Below, piece after piece: positions 14,656-21,840 of a stretch of DNA of 21,840 nt (position 1 is the stretch's first letter; each line of letters starts with the position of its first letter). This DNA is from Thiocapsa sp. UBA6158 (GTDB taxonomy: Bacteria > Pseudomonadota > Gammaproteobacteria > Chromatiales > Chromatiaceae), in NCBI RefSeq assembly GCF_002423035.1, contig NZ_DIUM01000048.1, positions 1-21,840 of the forward strand, read 5' to 3'. The notes under the pieces were generated by a model that ran no database searches, was not told the origin of the DNA, and saw only the letters and a list, made by a program, of their open reading frames with translations. The translations under genes and the position numbers were made by a program.

Positions 14656-15846
14656 GTGAAAGTCTTGATCTCACCCCGTTGCGGCGACAAGACGCGCTTG
14701 GCCTTCGGGTCCGGCGCATCCTTGCCCCATGCCCTTGTGTTCCCGGCGATCTTCGCGCTGCTCACCGCGTGCCAGCCTGTCGAAGAGTCGCAACCCATCC
14801 CCGAGCCGATCCGCCCGGTGCGGGTCGTCACGGTCGAGGAGCTGCCGGGCGGCGAGACCGTGACCCTCACCGGCAACGTCCAGGCGCAGGATGACGTGGC
14901 CCTGGCCTTTCGGGTCGGCGGACAATTGATCGAGCGCACCGTCAGCGTGGGCGATCAGGTTCGCGCGGGGCAGATTGTCGCCCGTCTCGACGCGGTCAAC
15001 GAGCGCAATGCGATCGACGCGGCGCGGGCGAATTTGGCCGCCGCGATGGCGCGTCTGGTCGAGACGCGCAATACGGTGGAGCGGTACGAACCGCTGCTGT
15101 CACGGGGCTTCGTCGCCCGCGCCCAGTTCGACCGCGCCGTCGAGGCACGCGACGCCGCCCGGGCGCAGGTGGAGGCGGCCGAGGCCCAGGTCAGGACGGC
15201 CGAGAACCAGCTTGGGTTCACGACCCTGATCGCCGACGGACCGGGCATCGTCACCGCCCGCGGCGCGGAGCCTGGAGAGGTCGTCGCGGCCGGGCGCATG
15301 ATCGTGCAGCTCGCCCGCGAGGGCGGACGCGATGCCGTCTTCGACGTGCCGGCGCGGGTGATCGAGTCGGCCTCCGCCGAGGACGAGGTGAGCGTTGCGC
15401 TGAGCACCGATCCCAAAGTCAGCACCACCGGTCGGGTCCGCGAGGTCTCGCCCCAGGCGGACCCGGTGACGCGGACCTTCAAGGTTCGGGTGGGTCTCGC
15501 CAGTCCGCCGGAGGCAATGCGGCTCGGCTCCACCGTGACCGGCAGCATCCGGCTCGGCGGGGTCGCGGGGATCGCCATCCCGACCTCGGCGCTCACCGCG
15601 TCCCGGGGTGCGCCGGCGGTCTGGACCCTGGATCCGGAATCGCGCACCGTCGCCCTGCGCAATGTCGACGTGGCAAGCTATGAGCTGGATCGGGTGCTGA
15701 TCTCGCAGGGTCTGGAGCCCGGCGAGTTGGTCGTGACGGCGGGGGTTCAGACCCTGCGCCCGGGTCAGGAAGTCCGCCTGCTCGGGGAGTCGACCCCGGA
15801 TCCGATAGCGGCCCCGATCGACGCCCCGGTCGGAGATCGGCCATGA
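14656..15846 (+). CDS. RND efflux periplasmic adaptor (membrane fusion) lipoprotein
   Basis: A 396-residue membrane-fusion protein. The start is GTG at 14656 with GGAG 8 bp upstream; the nearby ATG at 14648 hits a stop after three codons. The N-terminus ends in a lipobox LLTAC with Cys39, so it is a lipoprotein facing the periplasm. Features in order: first lipoyl half (TVTLTGNVQAQDDVALAFRV, then GGQLIERTVSVGDQVRAGQ), alpha-helical hairpin at about 95-190 rich in Ala/Arg/Glu, second lipoyl half (GPGIVTARGAEPGEVVAAG), beta-barrel domain (RTFKVRVGLASP) and membrane-proximal domain (IPTSALTASRGAPAVWTLD). It couples the RND pump to an outer-membrane channel. It overlaps the pump gene by 4 bp (ATGA); no TolC-type channel gene is present in the window. 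Confidence 0.92.
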   Translation: MKVLISPRCGDKTRLAFGSGASLPHALVFPAIFALLTACQPVEESQPIPEPIRPVRVVTVEELPGGETVTLTGNVQAQDDVALAFRVGGQLIERTVSVGDQVRAGQIVARLDAVNERNAIDAARANLAAAMARLVETRNTVERYEPLLSRGFVARAQFDRAVEARDAARAQVEAAEAQVRTAENQLGFTTLIADGPGIVTARGAEPGEVVAAGRMIVQLAREGGRDAVFDVPARVIESASAEDEVSVALSTDPKVSTTGRVREVSPQADPVTRTFKVRVGLASPPEAMRLGSTVTGSIRLGGVAGIAIPTSALTASRGAPAVWTLDPESRTVALRNVDVASYELDRVLISQGLEPGELVVTAGVQTLRPGQEVRLLGESTPDPIAAPIDAPVGDRP

Positions 15847-18800
15847 GCGGCTTCAATCTCTCCGATTGGGCCATCCGCAACCGCGCGGTCACCATCTTCA
15901 TCATGCTTGCGGTGCTGGCCGCCGGGGTGAGCTCCTTTTACAAGCTCGGCCGCGCGGAAGATCCGCCCTTCACCTTCCGCACCATGGTGGTCAAGGCGAT
16001 CTGGCCCGGCGCGACCCTCGACGAGACCATCGCCCAGGTCACCGAGCGTCTCGAACGCACCCTGCAGGAGGTTCCGAATCTCGACAACCTACGCAGCTTC
16101 ACCCGTGCCGGCACCACCACCATTTTCGTCGATCTGGTGGGCAGCGCGCAGGGACGGGATGTATCGGACAGCTGGTACGAGGTACGTAAGAAGGTCGGCG
16201 ACATGCGCCATACCCTGCCTCAAGGGATCGTCGGACCCTTTTTCAACGACGAGTTCGGCGACACCTTCGGGATCATCTACGCCTTCACCGCCGACGGCTT
16301 CACGCATCGCGAATTGCGCGACGCCGTGGAGGACGCCCGTTCGCAGCTCCTCACGGTCCCCGACGTCTCCAAGATCGACATCCTCGGAGCCCAGGACGAG
16401 GTCATCTATATCGATTTCTCCGCCGAGCGGCTGGCCGGACTGGGGTTCGATCCCGGCACCCTGATCGCCGCGCTGCGCGCCCAGAACATCGTCAGCCCGG
16501 CGGGCATCCTTCGCACCAGCGACGAGTCCATCGCGCTGCGGGTCTCGGGCGCCTTCGGCTCGGAGCGGGACATCGCCGAGGTCACCTTCGCCGTCGGCGA
16601 GCGCATGCTGCGGCTGCGCGACATCGCCGATGTTCGCCGCGGCTTCGCCGATCCGCCCCAACCCATGTTCCGGATCAACGGGGAATCCGCCATCGGACTC
16701 GCCATCGCCATGCGCGACGGCGGCGATACCCTCGCACTCGGGCGCAATGTCGCCAACGCCATCGCCGACATCCGGGCCGAGCTGCCGCACGGCATCGAGC
16801 CGCGTCTGGTGGCCGATCAACCCCTGACGGTGGATCTCGCGATCAACGAATTCACCACCTCGCTGTGGCAGGCGATCGGTATCGTGCTGGTGATCAGCTT
16901 CGTCGCGCTGGGCGCGCGCGCCGGCACCGTCGTGGCCATCGCCATTCCGCTCACGCTGGCCGTGGTCTTTCCGATGATGGACATCGTCGATATCGACCTG
17001 CAACGGGTCTCGCTCGGCGCGCTCATCATTGCACTCGCCCTCATGGTCGATGACGCCATGACCACCATCGACGCCATGAGCCGGCGTCTGGCCCTGGGCG
17101 ACGACAAGTCAAACGCGGCCACCTATGCCTACACACACCTGTCCAAGGCGATGCTCATCGGCACCCTGGTCACCATCGCCGGTTTCGTGCCCATCGGCTT
17201 CGCTCAAAGCTCGGCGGGCGAATACACCTTTTCGATCTTCGCGGTTGTCGGCATCGCACTGATCGCCTCCTGGCTCGTTGCAATGGTGTTCGCCCCCTTG
17301 ATCGGCATGACGCTCCTGCGCCCGCCCAAGGCCGGTGCGAGCGACCAGCCGAGCCGCACGGTCGCCATCTACCGGGGTTTTCTGACGCTGGCGATGCGCG
17401 CGCGCTGGTTCACCATCGCCCTGACGCTCGCAGTCTTCGTCGTCGCCATCGTGGCGCTGAGTCAGGTGCCGCGCCAGTTCTTCCCGTCGTCGGACCGTCC
17501 CGAGCTGCTGGTCAACCTGCAGTTGGCGCAGAACGCCTCGATCCATGCCACCGAGCGCCTAGTGAATGAATTCGAGCAGATCCTGCGCGAGGATCCCGAC
17601 TTCGCGCCCGAGATCGAGCGCTGGAGCAGCTACATCGGTCAGGGCGCCATCCGCTTCTATCTGCCCCTGGACGTCCAGTTGGCCAACCCCTTCTTCGCCC
17701 AGTCCGTTATCGTGACCAACGACATCGAGGCGCGCGAACGACTCCAGCCGCGACTCGAACAGCTGCTGGCCGAGCGCTTCCCGGAGGTCGTCGGACGGGT
17801 GTCGCCGCTGGAGCTGGGGCCGCCGGTCGGCTGGCCCTTGCAATACCGCGTCATCGGCCCGGACCCGACCGAGCTGCGCGAGATCGCGATGCAACTCGGG
17901 GATCTCGTGGCGGATCACCCCGGCTCGCGCCGGGTCAATTTCGACTGGATGGAGCCTGAGCGCGAGTTGCATATCCGCATCGACCAGGAGCAGGCGCGTC
18001 AGTTGGGTCTGAGCAGCCAGGCGGTGTCCACCGCACTCAACGCCAATATCTCCGGCACCGACATTACCCAGGTCCGCGACGACATCTATCTCGTCGACGT
18101 GGTGGCGCGCGAGCTCGGGGGACAGAGTCTGTCGGTGGAAACGTTGCGCAGCCTGCCGGTCTCGCTCCCGAACGGGCGGACCATCCCGCTCAGTCAGTTC
18201 GCCGTCTTCGAGTACGGTCAGGACTACCCTCTGGTGTGGCGGCGCGACCGGGTACCGACCCTGACGGTCCAAGCCGACGTCACGCCGGGGATGCTGCCCG
18301 AGACGGTGGTCGCGGATCTCGCCGACCCCATCGCCGAGTTGAACGCGACGCTGCCCGCGGGCTATCGCATCGAGCTGGGCGGCGCGGTCGAGGAGAGCGC
18401 CGAGTCTCAAGTCTCGGTCTTCGCGGTGGTGCCGGTGATGATCCTGCTCATGCTGACCCTGCTGATCTTCCAGCTCAAGAGCTTCGCGCGTCTCTTCATG
18501 GTCCTGAGTCTGGTGCCGCTGGGTCTGATCGGCGTGGTCGGCGCCCTGCTGGTCTCCGGCAAACCGCTCGGCTTCGTCGCCATCCTCGGCATCCTCGCCC
18601 TGGTCGGCATGATCGCCAAGAACGCGGTCATCCTGATCGACCAGATCGAGGCCGAGCGGGCGGCGGGAAAGACCGTCTGGGATGCCGTGGTCGAGGCCAG
18701 CCTGTCGCGTTTCCGCCCTATCATGCTGACGGCGCTCTCGACCATTCTCGGGATGATCCCGATTGCGCCAACGGTCTTCTGGGGCTCGATGGCCTTTGCC

Positions 18801-18932
18801 ATCATGGGCGGCCTCGCCGTCGCCTCGCTGCTCACGCTGGTCTTTCTGCCGACGCTCTATGTGACCTGGTTCGGGGGTGTCGCACCGAGCCGTGATCCGC
18901 CCGGCACGGAACCGCAAGCGAGCGCTGCCTAG
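15843..18932 (+). CDS. RND efflux pump permease (AcrB/HAE1-like)
   Basis: A 1029-residue inner-membrane proton-driven exporter of normal length for the AcrB group. TM1 is at about 12-30 (AIRNRAVTIFIMLAVLAAGV). Porter-domain hallmarks include GATLDETIAQVTERLERTL. The proton-relay pair D403/D404 sits in IALALMVDDAMTTID (AcrB D407/D408), and K926 in LALVGMIAKNAVILIDQIE corresponds to the conserved TM10 lysine. The last helices (GSMAFAIMGGLAVASLLTL) and the second half-repeat are complete. With the upstream adaptor it forms a two-gene operon ending at the terminator at 19002. The aspartate pair argues for the multidrug/hydrophobic-compound branch over the heavy-metal branch, but the substrate cannot be read from sequence. 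Confidence 0.93.
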   Translation: MSGFNLSDWAIRNRAVTIFIMLAVLAAGVSSFYKLGRAEDPPFTFRTMVVKAIWPGATLDETIAQVTERLERTLQEVPNLDNLRSFTRAGTTTIFVDLVGSAQGRDVSDSWYEVRKKVGDMRHTLPQGIVGPFFNDEFGDTFGIIYAFTADGFTHRELRDAVEDARSQLLTVPDVSKIDILGAQDEVIYIDFSAERLAGLGFDPGTLIAALRAQNIVSPAGILRTSDESIALRVSGAFGSERDIAEVTFAVGERMLRLRDIADVRRGFADPPQPMFRINGESAIGLAIAMRDGGDTLALGRNVANAIADIRAELPHGIEPRLVADQPLTVDLAINEFTTSLWQAIGIVLVISFVALGARAGTVVAIAIPLTLAVVFPMMDIVDIDLQRVSLGALIIALALMVDDAMTTIDAMSRRLALGDDKSNAATYAYTHLSKAMLIGTLVTIAGFVPIGFAQSSAGEYTFSIFAVVGIALIASWLVAMVFAPLIGMTLLRPPKAGASDQPSRTVAIYRGFLTLAMRARWFTIALTLAVFVVAIVALSQVPRQFFPSSDRPELLVNLQLAQNASIHATERLVNEFEQILREDPDFAPEIERWSSYIGQGAIRFYLPLDVQLANPFFAQSVIVTNDIEARERLQPRLEQLLAERFPEVVGRVSPLELGPPVGWPLQYRVIGPDPTELREIAMQLGDLVADHPGSRRVNFDWMEPERELHIRIDQEQARQLGLSSQAVSTALNANISGTDITQVRDDIYLVDVVARELGGQSLSVETLRSLPVSLPNGRTIPLSQFAVFEYGQDYPLVWRRDRVPTLTVQADVTPGMLPETVVADLADPIAELNATLPAGYRIELGGAVEESAESQVSVFAVVPVMILLMLTLLIFQLKSFARLFMVLSLVPLGLIGVVGALLVSGKPLGFVAILGILALVGMIAKNAVILIDQIEAERAAGKTVWDAVVEASLSRFRPIMLTALSTILGMIPIAPTVFWGSMAFAIMGGLAVASLLTLVFLPTLYVTWFGGVAPSRDPPGTEPQASAA

Positions 18933-19001
18933 CGCAAAGGATGCCGTCATGTCGCGCACGCGATGTGGCGGCCAAATCCGGAGCGGCCAATAGCCTGGGA
19001 T

Positions 19002-19024
19002 CGGCGACTTGCAGTCGCCGTTTT
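19002..19024 (+). terminator. Intrinsic terminator of the RND operon
   Basis: CGGCGACT-TGC-AGTCGCCG (19002-19020) is a perfect 8-bp stem with a 3-nt loop, immediately followed by TTTT. It lies about 70 bp after the pump stop codon and has the classic form of a Rho-independent terminator. Confidence 0.72.
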
Positions 19025-19170
19025 ACGCTGGCCTGAAGGCCAACGGGTCGAGTGCAACCCGACGATCGCGTGGCTCGCGCTCGACGCTCCATGGTTACGC
19101 TCATGAACGAGGCGTGATCGGAGCGCACCCTCGTTCAAGCGTTGTGTCGGTCCGGACCCGGAGTCCAATC
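19025..19170. other. Spacer with small dyads, no supported gene
   Basis: The stretch after the terminator contains a small hairpin (TGGCC-TGAA-GGCCA near 19030) and a string of short GC-rich motifs. Its hypothetical translations (for example on the minus strand 19168-18947) resemble the low-complexity Arg/Ser products of dispersed repeats more than any protein family. It may be part of a genome-wide repeat together with the terminator hairpin, but this cannot be tested from one window. Confidence 0.3.
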
Positions 19171-19949
19171 ATGTCCATATACCTGAATCGCGAGGTCTTC
19201 GCCATGGCGGGCGGCTCCGAGGCGCACAACCTGATTGCCGGTAACGTCCATGGCGAGCTGCGCACTTGCTTGAGTGCGTCGAGTACATGCTCGACCTCGA
19301 TTCCCCGGTTCAAATGCACGCTCTTGCCTTCGAACTCGGCGGCGAATCCGGCATCGTGATCAGACAGCACCTTGGCGAAGGCGCGCACCTTCGCCGCTGC
19401 ACGCGGATGGATCTCCGCAATCAGGTCCGACATCCCCTCGTCATCCGATGAGGCGGCGTCCTTGATCAGCTCGAAGGTTCTTTCGATGGCCCGAGCATAT
19501 GGATCCTGTGCGTCGCCGGGGATCGGCAGCGGGATTTGTGCGGGATCCGTAACCGGCGGAGGGAGCTCCAGCTCGAAACCGAACGAGCCTTGTACAGTGT
19601 CGATGATCCGCAAAGAGCGGCTTGCCCCCGGGAGTCGACCGCGGCCCTTGAGCCCTTCCGCTGTCAGGCTGGCCGCCACCGTATCGGTTGCCTCGATGAA
19701 TGCCTTGAGTGCCGCGGCGGCAAAGCCGGCAGCGATTGAACGCGTGCCCTCGACTGGCGCACCGCGGAACGTTATGGGCAGCGCCTTGGCCAAGGGGCTG
19801 GCCTCGAGCACGGCCAGCCGCTCTCGGGCTTGCCTCAAGCGCTCCTCGAATCCGATACGCTCGATGATTCGGTCTTCAGACAGGTTGCCGAGGAGTCCCT
19901 CGAGTGTCGTGACTTCGGACCGCAGGAACTCGCGTTCTTTAGTGCTCAT
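19101..19949 (-). pseudogene. Truncated coiled-coil/hypothetical protein gene with antisense-Uma2 tail
   Basis: Starting at ATG 19949 (GGAGGG 8 bp upstream), the product begins MSTKEREFLRSEVTTLEGLL, then ERIGFEERLRQARERLAVLE, a helical coiled-coil-like N-terminus. A globular part follows with ITFRGAPVEGTRSIAAGF near 62-79 and GSFGFELELPPP near 120-131. I recognise this as a recurring bacterial hypothetical protein, usually longer, with no known function. The authentic part runs about 227 residues to near 19268. The last 55 codons are the antisense of the Uma2 fragment (19171-19272), so the native C-terminus has been replaced. It overlaps the upstream gene by 11 bp, so the two were translationally coupled. 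It may still express a shortened protein. Confidence 0.6.
19171..19272 (+). pseudogene. Fragment of a Uma2-family gene
   Basis: This plus-strand stretch encodes YLNREVFAMAGGSEAHNLIA, then GNVHGELRTCL. It matches the N-terminal signature of Uma2 proteins (HEYLdGEVFAMAGaSeaHnlIxxNlxxeLR). Both ends are missing: the preceding residues are unrelated, and after about 19268 the sequence is the 3' part of the minus-strand gene. It belongs to a different Uma2 subgroup from the intact gene at 11536, so it is not simply a local copy of it. It marks a deletion or insertion junction. Confidence 0.72.
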
Positions 19950-20267
19950 CGCTCGTCCCTCCGGTTGCCTGGTCCTGGTCTTGCCGGGCGAGCCAGTCGA
20001 TCGCGTCGGTATCGTCGTCGGATTCGGTGAAGCTGCCGTTGATCCACTGAAAGCCGTTCGCGAGGCCGGCCGCGGCAAGCTCCGCACGCAGCGCCATGAA
20101 GCCCTGGAGGATGCGCCGTCGATCGGGAGTGTGGCCGAAGCGCCGCCGAAGATCGAGTGGAGTGGCACGATAGGGCGAGCGTTCACGCGCGATCCCAGTG
20201 CTGCCGGGCCGGATCGGGGCAGGATGCCGAAGACGTCCCAGGCGGGGATGGTAGCGGTTGCACTCAT
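19939..20267 (-). pseudogene. Frameshifted, shortened nucleotidyltransferase-like (DUF6932-type) gene
   Basis: ATG at 20267 (GGAAGAG upstream) opens MSATATIPAWDVFGILP, then the frame is lost at a C-run (minus strand CCCC, 20219-20216). One extra C would restore continuity into PIRPGSTGIARERSPYRATP, then LDLRRRFGHTPDRRRILQGF, MALRAELAAAGLANGFQWIN and GSFTESDDDTDAIDW. The reading frame ends at 19939. The RR-x-IL-x-GF...GFQWINGSF pattern is what I associate with DUF6932, a nucleotidyltransferase-like family whose GS motif starts the active site. Here only about 27 residues follow the GS, where the family has far more, so an internal deletion is likely. It overlaps the downstream coiled-coil gene by 11 bp. 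Family assignment is from memory of the motif and is moderate. Confidence 0.55.
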
Positions 20268-21383
20268 CGGGGCTCTTCCATCGCGGCTCGGGCCAGACCA
20301 TTGACTCAGTCGTCCATCACGGGGTTCGAGGCGTCCTCAAGGCGGCCCTCGACCTTGGTCGCTTCGTTTCAGCGACCACCCTTCGGTGATTGCCGCGAAG
20401 GTCGTGGCTCGCAAAACCGAACAGAGGCTCCTCACCGTGGGCGCGTGGCTTGCCCGCGCTTGACCGCGCGGATCGCTTCATCGGCTGGTGTCAGGGGTCA
20501 GGGCCCTGGCGGACAAGCCAAGCGCGGACGCTGATCGGCTGCACCTGGCAGGCTCAGGGTCCATGGTCCCCGCAGCACCGGCGACTCGGGCTCGTCGTGA
20601 CGATCGCCCAACCGGTGGCCACGCGTCTGTGGTTCCTGGCTCCTGAGGGTGTCGCCAATGCCGGTCGCCAAGGTCGCACCGCGCTCGCTGACGTCGCCGA
20701 GACCAAGAGACTGGACGCCGATGATCCGGCCGCTGCGGGCGCTGCGAGGGCGACGCCCGACCTCTGCGGACCCCAGCAGCCGCAAGGAGCGCGATCAACC
20801 CCGCAGCACGGGGACGATGAGGTCGTGGAGCCCGACGGCGAGGATCCGTCTTGCTGTTGCAAGACACCTGAGGTGCGTGCCACAGGGTGGGTCAAGTCGG
20901 TCAGCAGCCCTTCCCCGTGATCAGGATCACGTTTCGCGTGCTTCGCGATGTTCGGCTCAGCAACCTTGCAGTTCCTGGTCTATTTTACTCTAGGGCAATG
21001 TCTCGCCGCCGCTGCAAGCGCGCGATCACACACAGACATTTCAGACGGTTGCTTTCAAAATGCGAGGCGGCGTCGCGATTGCTTATCGATCGCTGACGGA
21101 TTGGCCGCGAGACAGAAGACGAGCGCTGTATTCAACGAGGAGGCTCAGGCCCCAGGGCGAAAGTGCCCGATCCGCGCACTGACAGACGGCGATACCGCTC
21201 GATACCGCGAATGTCCGACAGGCTGCTCGCATTCAAACGAACGCTCGTGTGTTTTCGGCATGACACGACCAGTGAGGCGGGATGATGCCGGGGTGCAGAT
21301 GATCGGTATGCCTGTATCACTAGTCCTCCAGGAATCCGGCTGGAGACCAGTCATCTGATCCAGTCTTGCAACAGGGAGCGAAG
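20268..21383. other. 1.1-kb stretch without a recognisable gene
   Basis: Several long open frames exist here (for example plus 20390-20920 and minus 20895-20554), as expected in GC-rich DNA. Their translations are low-complexity, rich in Arg, Pro, Ala and Ser, and match no family I know. No tRNA, convincing array or transposase was seen. A CRP-like palindrome lies at 20916-20931. The AT content rises after about 20940, which may mark the start of the upstream region of the dehydrogenase gene. This could be decayed coding DNA. Confidence 0.45.
20916..20931. promoter_or_regulatory. CRP/FNR-superfamily-like palindrome
   Basis: CGTGATCAGGATCACG has 7-bp perfect arms around AG and contains GTGA-N6-TCAC, the core of CRP-type operators (TGTGA-N6-TCACA). 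It lies 450 bp before the dehydrogenase gene, far for a direct regulator. TTGCAG at 20966-20971 and the AT-rich TATTTTACT after it could be a nearby promoter. Chance occurrence in this base composition is possible. Confidence 0.25.
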
Positions 21384-21840
21384 ATGAATATTGAAGATAT
21401 CCGTCGAATACTTGTGGTAGGAACCGGCACCATGGGGCAGAAAATCGCACTGCAATGCGCCCGTTTTGGCTATGAGGTGACTGCGTATGATGCTTTCGCC
21501 AAGTCCCTGGACTCGGCCAAGGCAAGGATCCCGGAATATGCCGCCGAGTTGGTGGATCGGAATCTCATGGCGGCGGAAGAGGCGACCGCCGCTTTGTCCC
21601 GGATCTCTTTCACCATGAATCCGGAGGAAGGTGCTCAAGCCGATCTGATCAGCGAATCGGTCTTGGAAGATCCAGAGCTGAAAGGAAAAGTCTTTTCCCA
21701 GTTCAATGCGATTTGTCCACCGCACACCCTGTTCACCACCAATACATCGACCCTGCTGCCCTCGATGTTCGCCTCTGCAACCGGCCGGCCTGACAAATTC
21801 GCTGCCTTGCATTTTGGCCTTGATCATCGATTGGTCCACT
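21384..21840 (+). CDS. 3-hydroxyacyl-CoA dehydrogenase, NAD-binding N-terminal part (interrupted/partial)
   Basis: ATG at 21384 follows a strong ribosome binding site (AGGGAG, 6 bp). The first 145 residues read as a 3-hydroxyacyl-CoA dehydrogenase Rossmann domain: RRILVVGTGTMGQKIALQCA at 7-26 (GxGxMG dinucleotide site), VTAYD at 32-36 ending in the NAD-specifying Asp, ADLISESVLEDPELKGKVF, and TNTSTLLPSMFA. The family next has LHF followed by a substrate-site segment such as FNPV or HTPV. Here LHF is followed by GLDHRLVH, encoded by the 23-bp sequence also found at the window start. The gene is therefore probably interrupted at about 21815 by an insertion element, not merely cut by the window edge. 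It would act in fatty-acid or related beta-hydroxyacyl metabolism. Confidence 0.8.
   Translation, partial: MNIEDIRRILVVGTGTMGQKIALQCARFGYEVTAYDAFAKSLDSAKARIPEYAAELVDRNLMAAEEATAALSRISFTMNPEEGAQADLISESVLEDPELKGKVFSQFNAICPPHTLFTTNTSTLLPSMFASATGRPDKFAALHFGLDHRLVH
21816..21838. repeat. Right copy of the 23-bp inverted sequence (putative insertion-sequence end)
   Basis: GGCCTTGATCATCGATTGG and the following TCCA are the exact reverse complement of bases 1-23. Only two bases (CT) remain before the window edge. The dehydrogenase frame departs from its family exactly here, consistent with the end of an inserted element. Confidence 0.6.

Noticed and set aside
17559..18959. 466-codon open minus-strand frame antisense to the RND pump
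   Set aside because: Same shadow signature, and it lies wholly within a convincing pump gene.
18832..19168. Small minus-strand frames over the RND terminator
   Set aside because: They read through a clear intrinsic terminator hairpin, and their Arg/Ser-rich translations look like products of dispersed repeats.
20565..20825. CRISPR-like motif CCCCGCAGCAC present twice, the second copy inside a GGGG-bounded palindrome resembling type I-E repeats
   Set aside because: Only two 11-bp matches 231 bp apart; no regular spacing, no intermediate repeat and no cas genes. Probably coincidence in GC-rich DNA, at best an unprovable relic.
20390..20920. 176-codon open plus-strand frame
   Set aside because: No ribosome binding site, no recognisable domain, low-complexity composition, and equally long frames exist on the other strand.
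1..21840. Possibility that the window is a circular element because its two ends match
   Set aside because: The 23-bp ends match in inverted, not direct, orientation, so they cannot be a circularisation overlap.

Overview
The window is a GC-rich piece of a Gram-negative chromosome. Evidence for a Gram-negative host includes an outer-membrane beta-barrel protein, remains of outer-membrane phospholipase A, a tripartite-type RND efflux pair and Wzz/Wzy-type exopolysaccharide genes. The protein style suggests a gammaproteobacterium, perhaps a purple sulfur bacterium (Chromatiaceae). That placement is inference from gene flavour; there is no rRNA or other taxonomic marker here.

Region 1 (1-9320) is an exopolysaccharide locus arranged around a divergent intergenic region (5232-5617). 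Leftward run an exported alginate-lyase-like protein, an O-antigen ligase/polymerase-type membrane protein, and an 811-residue fusion of a membrane GT2 glycosyltransferase to a GT4 glycosyltransferase. Rightward run a BY-kinase-like ATPase (CpsD/CapB type), a Wzz-like chain-length protein and a 685-residue secreted protein (fibronectin III, five FG-GAP repeats with calcium loops, three C-terminal repeats). Together they would build, polymerise, size and trim a surface polysaccharide. The large secreted protein is a candidate matrix or surface partner.

Region 2 (9321-13486) holds a leftward SLC13-type permease with two RCK_C domains, a divergent intact Uma2-family gene, a decayed ParE-like toxin, an 87-bp element with 12-bp inverted ends, and a leftward outer-membrane barrel gene with a hairpin terminator.

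Region 3 (13687-19024) starts with a pldA pseudogene carrying an in-frame amber stop, a one-base frameshift, an internal deletion and a changed catalytic residue. It is followed by a lipoprotein RND adaptor and an RND permease that overlap by 4 bp and end at a clear intrinsic terminator.

Region 4 (19025-21840) is a patchwork of decay. A Uma2 fragment abuts, in antisense, a truncated coiled-coil protein gene. Upstream of that is a frameshifted and shortened gene that looks like the nucleotidyltransferase-type DUF6932 family. About 1.1 kb without a recognisable gene follows, then the 5' part of a 3-hydroxyacyl-CoA dehydrogenase gene. That last reading frame leaves its family pattern exactly where a 23-bp sequence begins, and this sequence is also present, inverted, at the very first bases of the window. 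The window therefore looks bounded on both sides by the same kind of repeat end, probably an insertion sequence.
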